DNA of 64,000 nt, taken from positions 8,225,001 to 8,289,000 of the forward strand of contig NC_092562.1 of NCBI RefSeq assembly GCF_037975245.1, written 5' to 3'. The stretch's first letter is position 1, and every line of letters begins with the position of its first letter. This DNA is from Apostichopus japonicus. Taxonomy: Eukaryota > Echinodermata > Holothuroidea > Aspidochirotida > Stichopodidae. A program made the position numbers and the translations under genes. Below, piece after piece: positions 35,414 through 47,332 of this stretch. The notes beneath the pieces are model-generated. The model saw only the letters and a list, made by a program, of their open reading frames with translations, was not told the DNA's origin and searched no databases.

Positions 35414-36063
35414 GTAAGTATAAAGTAATAAATCATTCCTTAATACAAATAAACCAAGTAATGGTCATCTTCCCTGATAATGTACCTTAAAAACAGGTTA
35501 CTGGTCTAGGTATCAATGGTTTGTATATACTGCTGGTAGGAATTCTATCACTTATGCAAGCCGTGCTATGGTAATATAACTGTGAGTAACATGTTTAATA
35601 CCTGTGATAAGATGTTGTGCACATGGTGCTAGCATTTCATTACAGGAAGATCATGAGAGCTAGCTGACAGACTTCATGAAACTAAAAAAATTGTTGAGAT
35701 GTCATAATGAGATAATAAATGTGCTTGCATATGATATATGTTTGATAGAAAATATATATATTCATGTTGGAAGTGAGGTTCGACAGTTTATGTGTTCCTT
35801 GCATATCAAATGTATGTTCAAGTACCTAGAATTATAATGAATAGATGCTAATTAGGTTCAACATTATGGACTTGCAGCTGTATGTTAGATTGACTTGTAA
35901 TCTAACAGTAAATTCATACACTCTTAAATGTACTTACATATGTACTTACATATGTAATATATGTAATATTATATATGTAATATTAACACAAAATCAAGTA
36001 ATCTACTTGAAAGATTCGGAATGATATGTGCAAGGATGGGAATAAGTGATGCTTAAAGTATAA
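35414..36063 (+). other. Intron, AT-rich
   Basis: Contains a short ATGTAATAT-type array near 35935-35985. Nothing else recognised. Confidence 0.5.
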
Positions 36064-36865
36064 AGGGCAGGTCCAAGCTTATTGTACTGTATCCCTAGAA
36101 GCCAATTTTCAAACTTTACTAAAGCACCCTAAATGTGGTGTCATGTTAAAGCTGAATTATTGAAGTCTCAGATTTTCACATTTTTTAAAAAATTTTTTGC
36201 CTATGCGAACAATTACCGCCAGCTAATTTGCATAAATTCAAATTGCAGTGTGACGTACGGGACATTTGGAATCCTATTTCCCTGCCAGCAATATGAACTA
36301 ATTGAATATAGGTTGTGTGGGACATGATACACCCTTCCTTCCAATAATTTTGACATATTATGTTTGGGGGTTCATCAATTAAATATGCTAATTAGGTAGT
36401 GTCCAAATACTGATGTCCCGTACGTCACAATTTTCAGCACTTTTTTTCAAGTTTTGATATGGAGGAACAATTTTTTTTTGTGATATTCTGTAAAGTTCTA
36501 ATTAAGAACATTGCTCAACAAAATCCATCCCACAAAAATTGAAATAATATTCACTGCAAATCTAATTATCAAATTTAAAAATGTGACGTACAGGACAAAA
36601 TGTGACGTACGGGACATAGTGTGGTGGAAACCCTGTATTTATACATAATAAACATGCATGGGCTCCAATGGGGACCTCTACTGGAAACCTTCCAATGCTT
36701 ACAAATTTATTTTGTTGAAAGCTGGTAGTTGCAATTTATAATCCCTGCATGCCTAAAGAGAACTGATGACCACCAACAGCCCAGGTGTTGTTCAATAAAC
36801 TATCGGGAAGTCAATTGTGTGTGTGTGTGGGATACAGAATCATCAACAATGCTATTCAACATTGA

Positions 36866-37255
36866 CATTCAATCATTCAATCAATCAGAAGACATTTATA
36901 TAGCGCCAAAGTCAACATAAATTGTTCAAAGGCGCTATTAGCCTTGGTCATTGGTAACTTGTCACACCCACACACCAAAGTGTGCGCAATTCAATCAATC
37001 TCTCCTGGGGCACCACAGTGCACCACAACCACGTGTCCCCCGGGGGACTTCCCATAGGGTGCAGCCAGAAACCGGCGCACGCAACTATATTTACAAGTTA
37101 CCTGGCAAGTCCCCATTTATACACCTGGGTGAAGTGAGGCAATGGAGATAAAGTGCCTTGCCCAAGGACACAACGCAATGATCTGGCCAGGGCTCGAACC
37201 TGTAATCCTTAGATCACCAGTCCACTGCCTTAACCACTTGACCACAACGCCCTCC
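36866..37255 (-). mobile_element. tRNA-derived SINE
   Basis: The minus-strand head at 37255 resembles a serine-type tRNA: A box TGGTCAAGTGGTTAAGG (37244-37228) and B box GGTTCGAGCC (37200-37191). A conserved body follows, including GTGTCCTTGGGCAAGGCAC, and then GGCGCTATATAAATGTC, ending in a short (ATTG)n-like tail at about 36866-36885. These are the parts of a SINE transcribed by RNA polymerase III, mobilised by a partner LINE. It is embedded in the 36064 element. Confidence 0.85.
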
Positions 37256-37650
37256 TTACTGAATGAGGACGACTTCAAGAATGTTGAGTTTGCATTTCAA
37301 CATTTCGTAGGCCTATTGTGAAGTGTGACTATCATGACTGCACAATGTTCTTGATTCTTGATTTTTAGTTACAAGTGTAGAGTTTCGCTCGCCCAATATT
37401 TGCAGAGGACAATCACTCATTTGTTCAATAACCAGTATTAGGTCAGTCTATAGAGGTTACTTTGTTGTACTAATTTCATAGATGGGTATTATGTGGACGT
37501 TACTGTGGACATTTTGGTATGTTTTGATTGGGATAGATCATATTTCAACTTCAGGGGCAACAGTGGGGAGTATGATACAGTGTTGTACAGTATATACCAA
37601 AACAGTTTTGCACCAAAACTTTGCATCTTTATTAAATCATATGTGGTCTA

Positions 37651-37689
37651 ACCAGGGAGCTGCTACTCTAAGAGTAGCAGCTCCCTGGT
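37651..37689. repeat. Tight 19-bp-arm hairpin
   Basis: ACCAGGGAGCTGCTACTCT, one A, then the exact reverse complement. Perfect arms with a 1-nt centre, GC-rich within AT-rich surroundings. Confidence 0.95.
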
Positions 37690-38370
37690 CTAACAAAGCT
37701 AGAATTGATGTTATGAGTATTTGATGTATGTGTAGAGTAGATTAATACTTTACGCATTCCATGTTTTATGTAGTAGAATGATCTCACAAGTACAGTCAAT
37801 GCTCTTTTCCGTATCCCAGAAAGAAGGAAATATGGCATGAAATTACCAATGACATTATTCTGGCATATCCAAATTAATGTTTTTATGTAGAAATCAGCTT
37901 GTTATGGTATATTCAGGAATAAAATTATGAGTTTTCATAGTCAATTTGTATATGGACAAATTGTCCCGTACGTCACAGGACAATTTTCATTTGTGTAATC
38001 ACTGTACTGGAATGGCTTCATATTTTTTTCTAATATGTTACAGCTTAGCCCTTGGAAGGTTAGGCTATTCACTAGTTATAACAGCTTGATCACTGCCCTC
38101 CTAATTTCAGAGGGTTTTCAGCTTTGCTCTTTAGTAAAAAAAACACAAATTCTCTGGTGTCCCGTATGTCACACTGTACATTAATTAAGATGGGACCTAA
38201 TTAAAGCAAGTGTAGGAAATCTTCATGAGTTTGTAATAAAGTAGCAGCAATAACAAATATGAAAACCTGAAAAAGTTTCTGGAAAATAGATTTTTATAAC
38301 TTTTAGACACATGCATTTAAGTCTCTGAAATGCCCCGTACGTCACAGAGCAAATAGCTTGGACCTGCCCT

Positions 38371-39793
38371 AAAGCAAAAACATCCCTATTTACATGCATG
38401 GTTCCCACACAGTCAGGAAACAAGTCACAGAATTTGAAGGTGCCAATTTGGATATTAAGGCGACCAGATGATTCCTGGGGACAGTCCAGAGATTTCATGT
38501 ACCATTCCAAATAAAAAGTGTCATCGGAAATATCCTCTGATTTTTTGTAAAGTTAACGTCACCGGAATATCCCAATTTGTAAATTGCCCTGCATCACATC
38601 AATTTTACATGTTTGGCCTCCTGTTTGTGAAGCAAGCAGTTTAAACCTAACTTGTGATATTTTACATCTACAAACTTAAACTTCATTCATGGCTCACACA
38701 TAAATGCAACCTAGACATTGAATAAGTTAATATACTGTAATTCACATGGAAAGCATATTGTTGTACTTAGAAATGAATATGTCTTCCAGTTACCTTCACA
38801 TTTTCGGCATTGGATTTTTACTTTGGACTTATAACATAAACATACTTTACTATAAAGTGTTGCAAAACTTCTTTGTAAGCAAGTTTTAATAGGATTTGAC
38901 AGACTTTTTTCTTACTTCACAGAAAGTTTCATATTAACTAGCCATGCATTATCATACTATACACCAATTTAACATCAAACAAATATTATGCCACAGAATA
39001 GAAACTTCTTCTATAAATAGATAATTAGTAATACATCTTATACTGTAATAATCCACATGCTAATTTGTAGCATGAAAGAACATATCATTTGAGGCCATAA
39101 AAGACTAAATGTTTTATCCATTTAATTTTGATTGCAGCTGAAAAACCTGACTTTATTGTTTGTGTATTAGAAAATAAATTGCAGACACTTTAATTGGTTA
39201 ACCTCAGCTGATTAAACGGTCACTTCTCAAGAATTCAATTTTGTGATATAGCATACAATCTGTACACTGTCAGATAGCTGTGCTTTCTTCTAATGGTCTG
39301 CATTAGAATATGACTTGTGCCTCCAGTTATCCTTTACATGTCATGTCACAGAATAAGAGAGAGGTCTATAAATTAATACCAGATAGATAAGTGTTACTAA
39401 CATTGAAGTATCCATGACATTGCAGTCAGTGAGGATTCTCATCATATGGGAGAAAAAAGCATTCAAATGAAACACTGTATCATGCAGTTGCAGGAGTGGA
39501 ATACAGGGATGTAAGTTGGAGTTATAAAAAATACTCTGCTGATGTAAAGAAACTTATAACACATACAGCATGCCTTGGTCACAAATTCACAAATCACAAA
39601 TTAAAGGAAAAAGTAGCTATTAAAATAATGGTATAATTTGGCAGGGTAAAAATATTTTGACAGAATTATTCCTCCTTCACTACTATGCAAACACCATCAT
39701 CCTGATATAAACAAGAGAGTGCAATTAATCAAATTTACTGTTATCTTGTCAACATATTAATGTAAGTCAAGGCTATTTATTGTCTTCTTACAG
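38371..39793 (+). other. Intron, no gene seen
   Basis: AT-rich intron ending in acceptor TCTTCTTACAG. No repeats or exons recognised. Confidence 0.5.
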
Positions 39794-39895
39794 TTAATTG
39801 TGATCTTGATTGTCCATGCTTTAATGGTGGAACTTGTCGTCCATCTGCCATACAGAACCCATGCACTTGTCCAACTGGATTTGTTGAACCATTTT
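39794..39895 (+). CDS. EGF-like domain exon (type B), last Cys split by the intron
   Basis: A 102-bp exon, phase 1-1. It encodes NCDLDCPCFNGGTC, then RPSAIQNPCTC, then PTGFVEPF and the first base (T) of the sixth cysteine codon. The donor GTAAAA at 39896 leaves T, and the next exon starts GT, so the join makes TGT (Cys). Reading through the donor also gives TGT, then unrelated residues. There is an extra Cys (CDLDCPC) in front compared with the exon at 25707. I chose this donor because it keeps phase 1 like every other exon of the gene. It is weaker than the rest. Confidence 0.85.
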
Positions 39896-40990
39896 GTAAA
39901 ATTTATTGTACAACATTTATTGTTTTTTCAAATACATCTTTGCATTTGTCTAAGAATGAATGTTAAAACAGTATTATGTAATAGTTTCATCATATCAATT
40001 GCAAGTATGTGTTACTCAGTATGCAGATTAACATGAATGTTCATTAACTTCACATGAACTTTCAATTTATTACTTTCCCAGCTACTTGCATTATTGTAGT
40101 TTGTTCTCAGTACTTGTCACAAAGGTTTCACAAACTGTCATTAATCAGCATTGGCTTTATCATTTAAATTAGCTAGGACTCAATGAAAATATAATGGGCT
40201 TTACAATGTCTGGAATTTAGTGAGATACTAATTTGTCAGTATGGGACTCACTGAAGCAGGTTAACTCACTTGTGTCAGTATTTTATTTTTAAATTATTGA
40301 AGATCTTATAGACACTAATTTGCAATATTCTGTCCTAACTAGTGGATTAAGCGTGCCTTTAAATTATTGGAAAATTGGCAATTAAACCATAAACAAAATT
40401 TATTATTTGCCCTTAATTTATTTCACAGAATCAATTTTTGTATAATTCCAATAAAAAAATAATCATTATGGCCGTAAATATGCTAAAAGCTTGCAAATCT
40501 GCTACTTCACTTAATTGTACTGAGCAGGTCATTCTGCCATGAAATATCATTAAGAAAAGAAATTTAAAAAATGTTAGCCATGTGTTCAGACAGCTACTGC
40601 AAAAAGACTGTGTGGATAAAATGTTAAAATATGCAACAGAAGATGATTGGAATGTTAGAACTATTGTTTCTTGTTTAACTGTCATTATTTTGGAACATGT
40701 CTTCAAATGCACATACACACTAAGCATATATTATCCTGTTATCTTTACTTGATTCATTAGAAGAAAGCAGTCTGAGGAGGGAGAAAACATTGTCTATATA
40801 AACTGCTTTGAGCATGTAAACAAATCAAAATGTCAAAGGAAGTAAATGTGGAATTGACAAAATATCTTTCTTGTAGGATATTTGTCAATGTGAAATATCA
40901 TTCTGATTTATAACTAATATCTATATGCATTATAATGCATGTTGATATTTGTTGTAATTGAATCCATATGATGTATTATTCTTCCAATAG
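39896..40990 (+). other. Intron between EGF exons
   Basis: 1.1-kb AT-rich intron. A long minus-strand open frame at 40431-40727 has no domain features and is judged fortuitous. Confidence 0.6.
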
Positions 40991-41080
40991 GTTGTCTCAT
41001 GGAGCCCTGTCAGAATGGAGGTACCTGTAATGATGATGTATGTTCCTGCAGTCAAGAATTTTTGGGTCCCTCATGTCAGA
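40991..41080 (+). CDS. EGF-like domain exon (type A)
   Basis: A 90-bp exon, phase 1-1, preceded by TTCCAATAG and followed by GTAGGT. Its first two bases GT complete the Cys codon begun in the previous exon. It encodes CLMEPCQNGGTC, then NDDVCSC, then SQEFLGPSCQ. A second GT four bases downstream (41085) would give phase 2 and break the frame into the next exon, so the first donor is preferred. Confidence 0.9.
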
Positions 41081-42323
41081 GTAGGTAGTATCATTAAATC
41101 CATTATAAGTATTCAGTATCACTTAAAGAACATTTCCAAGATTAACTTTAGTAATACTATGATATATTAAGGTCCAAATTTTATGCCTAAAAATGGAAAT
41201 ACTGCCCAATAGGCAAACAGTACAAAATTAATAATCCTGTCCCAATAGTGTATAGCTGGTCCACCAGTTTGGAATCAATGATACGTTGTATACAGATCTT
41301 TCTCCTGTTACATTTTTATCCACATGATAAAAGGTAGAATGCTTCATGTATCATTCTGAAATTAATTTGTACCGCCCAAACTTAGTAAACAAGTTCCAAC
41401 CAGCAATTTCTTCAAATGTTTGGTAACTGACTTTGGTTTTAATGTAAATCGTAACCATGTTTAATTATATGCTGTATGCATCTATTTATGTGTGTTAGGG
41501 AATATGTGCAATGCCTTGCTGGAGAAATGTTATCTCAAAGGGAACTTGGATGGATATCAAAGTTGATTGTGAATGCCTCATGTATAGAGCAAGTTCAGAC
41601 TCATTTCAAAGTATCAATCAATTTGAGTGTCTTGAACAAATGTTTATCCTATCAAATCTAAGATCATGTTTGATATTAAGTACAGCAAACCATTGACTGA
41701 GATATTGCAATACAGTTAGAAGTATAAACCAATAGTAAGAAAACATCTTTTGTTAGCAGATTTATCAATCTGAGTATCATTGAATATATGTAAAATCAAA
41801 GCTCACAACAATTTGAAAGATACATCTGCTATAGTTTATGGTTCCAATATCACACAAACATTTTCAAGAACCATGTTATTTGTTTCACATGCCAAGTCCC
41901 TTTGATATTTCCTTACTACAAAGTTATTACATATGCATATTTCATGATTGCCATATTTATTGTTTTAACATTGTGTGAAGCATATTTTGTGTTGAGCTCA
42001 GATTTATAGTAAAGTGGGGTAAAAATTGCTTATTATCATTGGTGCTAAGCAAATAGAAAAGTATTTGACAAAGGTATATCAACATGAATACCCCCACCCC
42101 CCCACACCCAAAGAAAAGGTTCTCAAAATTAAACGTGTAGTTACTGTTCAGCCTTCTGCAAAAATAACTTGCTCCTGTATGTGTATACAGGGTAGGTGTT
42201 ATGAAGTTTGGTCGCATTAAGATGTAAATTCATATTTTTCAGTGGAGTTATCTTAGTGTTAGAATATTTTCCATTTATTATGTTATGTAAATATACATGT
42301 TTGTTAATGCTCTCATCTTGCAG
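41081..42323 (+). other. Intron, no gene seen
   Basis: AT-rich, with a C-rich run at about 42091-42109. No features recognised. Confidence 0.55.
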
Positions 42324-42443
42324 CAAGTGAAGTTTATCTCAGTCCATTAGAAGTGTCAGTTATAGAGGGGAACGTTAGTGATGATACAAGTGTCCAGATA
42401 CGTGTTTGCAGAAAACCATCCTACTTGACAATGACTGTTTCAG
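42324..42443 (+). CDS. Calx-beta domain, N-terminal half exon
   Basis: A 120-bp exon, phase 1-1, preceded by CATCTTGCAG and followed by GTTAGA. It encodes SEVYLSPLEVSVIEGNVSDD, then TSVQIRVCRKPSYLTMTVS. It has the same V-x-E-G turn and VCR-x-PS strand as the exon at 33207, one residue longer. It is completed by the exon at 47937. Confidence 0.88.
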
Positions 42444-42539
42444 GTTAGATTTCAATATTAACATTGTAATTGCATTCACTACAAAAGTAACTTATTGATG
42501 AACTCATATTTGATATTTGGATCCACCTTTGTGGGTACA

Positions 42540-43600
42540 AGAACAATTTTGTTTACATAGAGGTCAAAGGTCATTGGAGATCACCAGAGGCCAAAGTCTG
42601 ACAACGTTGTCAACACTATAATTAACTTAAATAGTACATGGTGGTTCAACTTCATAGTTACTTGTTAACTTTGTACAAGAAGCACATATTTTTGGTTTTG
42701 AGATCAAACTCAATAACTTCAAAAGCAAATCATATTGTGAATTCAACTAAGTATATGAACCCTATTGATTTCTACATAGGTCAACAGAGGTCACAAGAGG
42801 CCAAAGTCTGAACACCTGGTTAACACTATAACAAAAATGTGTTTGGTGGTTACTTGTTGCTTGTTACTTAGATCAATAGTTAATTTGCACAAGAACTAAT
42901 GTTTTCTATGGAGGTTTAATGGTAACAGGTCAAAATCTGAAACCCTTGTAGAATCAATAACTTCATAAACAAACCTTGGATTAAATTCAGTGAGCACAAG
43001 AATGCTGACTTTTTTTCGTAGAGGTCAAAGTTCAATGGAGGTTAACAAGTTTTATAACCTACTGAACACAATGCCTCCAAAAGCAAAGCTTGGATAAAGT
43101 TCATGTAGTACGTACTTAGCAAATCACCCTTTATAAGTTCACATATTTTATGGAGATGAACGGTTACGTTAGGTCACCAGAGATCAAAACTCTGAACAGT
43201 AAATGGTATAATGTAGAAATAAAGCTTGGGTGCAATTCATATATTGTGTGTAAATTCACTAAGTAAGTAACAGAACACTATATTGTTATCTGTGTAAGTC
43301 AAAGTTAATTTTAGGTCAAAACTGAATGTGTACAGTAATGCAATGAAGTGTTTACATAAAAGTTGGCAAGGAGTCACTATGCCTGTGGGTTTTCTGGTTT
43401 TTTTCCTTGTTGGAGGCAGAATATGAATCCATGTGGTGATGGTTTACTAACTAAATATGTGGATGACCATTAGTGTGTTCCAAAGTGTGAAATTAAGCTT
43501 ATAAACTGGATAACTCCAAACTTGAAGTACATGGATCCACCATTAGTGCATACAACATCCCTAGTATTTTTTGGTGGAGGTCAAACTTCATTTGACGTCA
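42540..43600 (+). repeat. Diverged array of AGGTCA-containing repeat
   Basis: About six or seven degenerate units of 100-150 bp, each with GAGGTCAA.GGTCA, GTCACCAGAGG(C/T)CAAA and an AACACTATAA- or ATAACTTCA-like stretch. An exact AGGTCAAAGGTCA is at 42561-42573 and a one-mismatch copy at 43022-43034. Same family and orientation as the array at 44500. Confidence 0.7.
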
Positions 43601-43607
43601 ACAGACG

Positions 43608-43770
43608 TTAACTCCACAACCTTAAATCAGATTATATGCAAACTTGGAATACAGTTATTGGTTAATAGCTAGTACATGTGGGCATACATATTATGATCAT
43701 GGGTGATGACATACAACACAAGCAAGGAACCATAGCGCCTGTTGGGCTCTTGCTCTTTATTTTATCTTAT
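43608..43770. repeat. Interspersed repeat family, copy 3
   Basis: AACTCCACAACCTTAAATCA, TATTGGTTAATAGCTAGTAC and GGAACCATAGCGCCTGTTGG match copy 2 at 24540. Confidence 0.7.
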
Positions 43771-43959
43771 TCATTTATTTCTAGCAGGCTCTGTGATGCA
43801 TGCAAGCTGCTTGCATTGACTTTTCCCAGTGCAATGACTTCAAGCTTGTTTCCTCATAAATGTTGACAGTTTTAATTCTTCCCAATAACCACCTGGAAGT
43901 CTTGTAAGAAAAACTATGGCAATGGCTTGTCATCTTCAATACGGCAAACAAGCTCTCTC

Positions 43960-44440
43960 TTAATATTGATAAATCAAATTATGTATTCGTTAATACACAT
44001 CGTTAACATAAGTGGGATCGTCAGATTACATTGAGCCGTAATTGCATTGCTAGGGTTGATACTGTGAAATAATGATTCAAAACTAAACTGGCATGATCAT
44101 ATCCCAAACTCGCTAAAATAATAGCCCGAAATGTTGTCATTCTAAGCTAAAGCATTTTTCTAAGCATTTCTAAGCTACGACAGGGTGTCCTAAGAATAGT
44201 GTATCAAAGTTTGGTTGTCCCTCACTTTCATATGTTATTATGTCATGTGCTATTATCTGGGTCGATACTAGAAAATCCAATTTGAACCAGTTGAACCATC
44301 TCATGATCACACTAGTGTTTTATTTCTGAATTTATATCTTTTAAAACTTAATAATATTATTAAAATAAAAACTGCATGCTTCGTTTACAAATCTTTAAAC
44401 AGCAACCTACCCCTGCATGCATTTTTTGGTTTTGATGAAT
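43960..44440 (+). pseudogene. LINE reverse-transcriptase C-terminal relic
   Basis: Across shifted frames one reads DSKLNWHDHIP (about 44070), later a stretch resembling L-R-x-L-Y-x-S-L-V, and near 44345-44420 LNNIIKIKTACFVYKSLNSN followed by LP. These are landmarks of the thumb region after the RT domain in CR1/L2/RTE-type non-LTR retrotransposons. Several stops and indels show it is dead. The AGGTCA array follows at once. Confidence 0.6.
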
Positions 44441-44489
44441 ATCATAACCTATGTATTCATGATGGCGTGTGTGTGCGTGCATGTGTGCG

Positions 44490-45650
44490 TTTGTGACGCC
44501 CAGCTTGTAAACACGATATCTCAAGAAGGGAATGTTGGACCAACTTCATGTTTTATGTGTAGATGTACCACATTGAGTACAAGAAGTCTTTTGTTTTCTG
44601 TGGAGGTCAAAGGTCATTTGGCTTCACCAGGGGTCAAAATGTGGAAACCTTGCAAACACAATATCTCAAGAAGGGAAGCTTGGACAAACCTAATATGTAG
44701 TGTGTAAACATACAGCATTAAGCACAAGAAGCTTATTGTTTTCTGTGGAGGTCAAAGGTCATTTAGGGTCACTATGGGTCAGATTGTCAAAACCTTGTAA
44801 ACATGATAGCTCAAGAAAGGAAGTTTGGGCAAACCTCATATTTGGTGTGTAGTAGTACCACATTGAGTTCATGAAGCCTATTGTTTTCTGTGGAGGTCAA
44901 TGGTCATTTAAGGTCACTTGGGTCAAATTGTAAAAACCTTGTAAACACAATAGCTCAACAAAGGAAGCTTGGGCATACCTCATATTTGGTGTGTAGAAGT
45001 ACCACATTGAGTACAGGAAGCCTATTGTTTTCTGTGGAGGTCATTTAGGGTCATTAGGGGTCAAATTGTCAAAACCTTGTAATCACGATATCTCCAGAAA
45101 GGAACCTTGGGCAAACCTCATTTTAATGTGTAGAAGTACCACATTGAGTACAGGAAGCCTATTGTTTCTGTGGAGGTCAAAGGTCATTTGGGGACCCCAG
45201 GGGTCATTTTGTGAAAACATTGTAAACCAGTTATCTCAAACAGGGGAGCATGGGCAGACCTCATATTTAGTGTTTAGACATACCCCATTGAGTGCAACAA
45301 GCCTTTTGTTTTTGGTGGAGGTCAAAGGTATTTTGGGGTCACCAAAGGTCTAATTTTGAAAGCCTTGTAAACATGTTATCTCAAGAAGGGAAGGTCGGTC
45401 CAATCCATATTTAGTGTGTAGGGGTACCACATTGAGTACAGGAAGCCTGATGTTTTTGGTGTAGGTCAAAGGTTATTTGGGGACAACAGGTCAAATCGTG
45501 ACAACCTTGTAAACATGATATTGCAAGAATGGACAGATCTCATATTTGGGTTGTAGATGTACCATATTAAAATTAAGGAGCCAACTATTGCTTTTGGTGG
45601 AGGTCAAAGGTCATTTGAAGTCAGCAAATGCCAGAAATTTACTTCACTCC
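44490..45650 (+). repeat. Satellite array, about 150-bp unit, carrying DR1 sites
   Basis: Seven to eight tandem units of about 135-160 bp. Each unit holds GTGTAGAAGTACCACATTGA, GTACAAGAAGCCTATTGTTT, TGTGGAGGTCAAAGGTCATT, GGGGTCACCAGGGGTCAAA and CCTTGTAAACACGATATCTC. Exact AGGTCAAAGGTCA is at 44604, 44749, 45174 and 45601, with one-mismatch versions at 44904 and 45463. The same units occur at 59390-59940. All lie in the same orientation as the host gene. Confidence 0.9.
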
Positions 45651-45949
45651 CCTCTTATACTTGTCTCTCCACACTAACAAATCTTCCTAAACATAATATC
45701 GTAAGGGAAGCTTGGACAGATCGCATATTTGGTATGTTATTGTACTACATTGAGTACAAGAAGCCTTAATGTTGTGAAACCATGTTTTACACAATATTTC
45801 AACAAGGACTGATGTCATCTTTAGTATGTTGATGTATCTATCACATAAGTACATGAAGCTTGTTGTTGAGGTCAATGGTCATTTCAAGACAGCCTGTGTC
45901 ATTGTGAATTATTTGTCACATCGCACTGCTTTTCACTGTATTAGTAATA

Positions 45950-46055
45950 TCAAATATGTTGTACATCCTCACTGTACATTTTGTCAAATTCATGCAGAAA
46001 ATAGGTGAATGTTACATCATCGAAACCACTATGCATTTTTGCATTCTGGTTTTCT
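45950..46055 (+). repeat. Shared 3' end of the DR1 array element
   Basis: The segment from ATCCTCACTGTACATTTTG to TACATCATCGAAACCACTAT then GCATTTTTGCATTCTGGTT recurs after the other array at 59948-60042. The array is therefore dispersed as part of a longer unit. The end has a short ATGCA-TTTT-TGCAT hairpin followed by CTGG. Confidence 0.7.
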
Positions 46056-46272
46056 CTACTAATAACGTTATTCATATCTAGGATACAAGACATGCTGATA
46101 ACATTCGCTGTTGTCTGGTTCTACTTTGGAATGTTTAGCTTAAGCTATCATGTCATGAAGACTCGGAAGACAATAACAACAAATATTAAACTGTCAAAGT
46201 CTACTTAACTACTTAAAAGAAGGGCAACTAAACCCTGCATTAAATGTTATTAATATTATATCTCTCATAACT

Positions 46273-47332
46273 CTGTTTGAACTCAATTGATTGAAAGTTG
46301 TAAACAAAGCTACTCATTTTTTTTTTTTTCCGCCCTCGCAATTGTGATTTAGTACGGCCAACCATATCATTTTCTTTAGTATCAGTGGTCCGTTCATGGG
46401 CGAAAGTCAACTTGAAGCCAGTTCAAAATGCTAGTCACGTTTTCTTCCACGAACAGTCAGTGTGTAAATCATCTCGTTATTTGCATGTACAAAACGTATT
46501 GGTTTTGTCAGTGTGCTGACCTTGTTAAGGTTGTCAATTCTTCTGTTCGAAATTAGTAAGAAAACAACCGATAGGTATCAACCGTGTATTTGAAGTCACT
46601 GATATCTTGATTTTAGTCATTTTGCTGAATTATTTGATCTCAGTCATGAATTTTGGTGATCATTCATCAATCACTTTGGCAGTTACAAAAATATTCGTAG
46701 GTCACCGGGGCCTAACTAATTACCATTTAACTTGACTGTACAAACTCGATTCTTATTATGTTGGTTTTGCTAAATCACGATGAGGGGAACATTCAGGTTA
46801 TAATTGTAAGATAAAATTTGAGAAATATGGCAATGTTATGAAGTATCAAATAATATCTGTATTCGTGAAAAATATGTTGTCAATGACTCAACGGTTTTCG
46901 TTTGAATCGGATACGTTTGGTAGGTCTATAACACTCAGTACTATACAGGCATATACACGAAGCCTATACTGGCATACATCATTATATAGCCTATACAAAA
47001 CTGTGTGCACGAAGCCAACAAAATAGTCATTAACAAACAAATATAAACTTGAATCGATTGTTGATGCCTGGTATCTTTAGTCCAGAACAAGTTACCCGTG
47101 AAACTTAATCCTTATTCAAAACGAAATGTCATTCATCTTGGTCACTAAGGAAGTCCATTGTCCACACCAATGATGTCATAGATGGCCCTCCTCATTAAAT
47201 CTGAGTCTCATCTGAGAGCTGATCACCCAAGTGTAACTAAGCTGAAGACGTGAACAATAGCCTTGCGAGCGCACGCGGTCATGACGGCGATTAGATTTGG
47301 CAATGGTCCCTAACACTGTTTGAACTCAATTG
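46273..47332 (-). mobile_element. Possible retroposed insert between 17-bp direct repeats
   Basis: CTGTTTGAACTCAATTG occurs exactly at 46273-46289 and 47316-47332. Between them is 1,026 bp with a T-run (46318-46330) near the left end and a GC-richer stretch near the right end, as expected of a minus-strand retroposed sequence with a poly-A tail. The T-run starts about 28 bp inside the left repeat, which does not fit perfectly. No coding frame was recognised. Confidence 0.4.

Larger units (their letters stand above)
36064..38370. mobile_element. 2.3-kb DNA transposon with dispersed TGACGTACGGGACA motifs
   Basis: Terminal inverted repeats AGGGCAGGTCCAAGCT (36064-36079) and the exact reverse complement (38355-38370). 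Inside are seven copies of a 14-bp motif: 36251-36264 (+), 36414-36427 (-), 36584-36597 (+, one change), 36603-36616 (+), 37962-37975 (-), 38158-38171 (-, one change), 38331-38344 (-, one change). Copies sit in the outer thirds. The middle holds a SINE and a tight hairpin. No transposase frame is seen, so it is non-autonomous or decayed. Its ends resemble those of the element at 53191. Confidence 0.8.

Noticed and set aside
37190-37255. tRNA gene on the minus strand
   Set aside because: A and B boxes are present, but the sequence continues into a SINE body and tail, and the acceptor stem is not closed; it is the tRNA-derived SINE head.
39896-40033. Read-through extension of the EGF exon at 39794 as an open frame
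   Set aside because: The extension is Ile/Phe/Thr-rich intron-like sequence, and it would lose the phase-1 pattern seen in all other exons.
40431-40727. 98-codon minus-strand open frame as an intronic gene
   Set aside because: No domain, no splice or promoter context, and composition like the surrounding intron.
41081-41090. Alternative donor at the second GT (41085) after the EGF exon
   Set aside because: It would change phase from 1 to 2 and break the frame into the Calx-beta exon at 42324.
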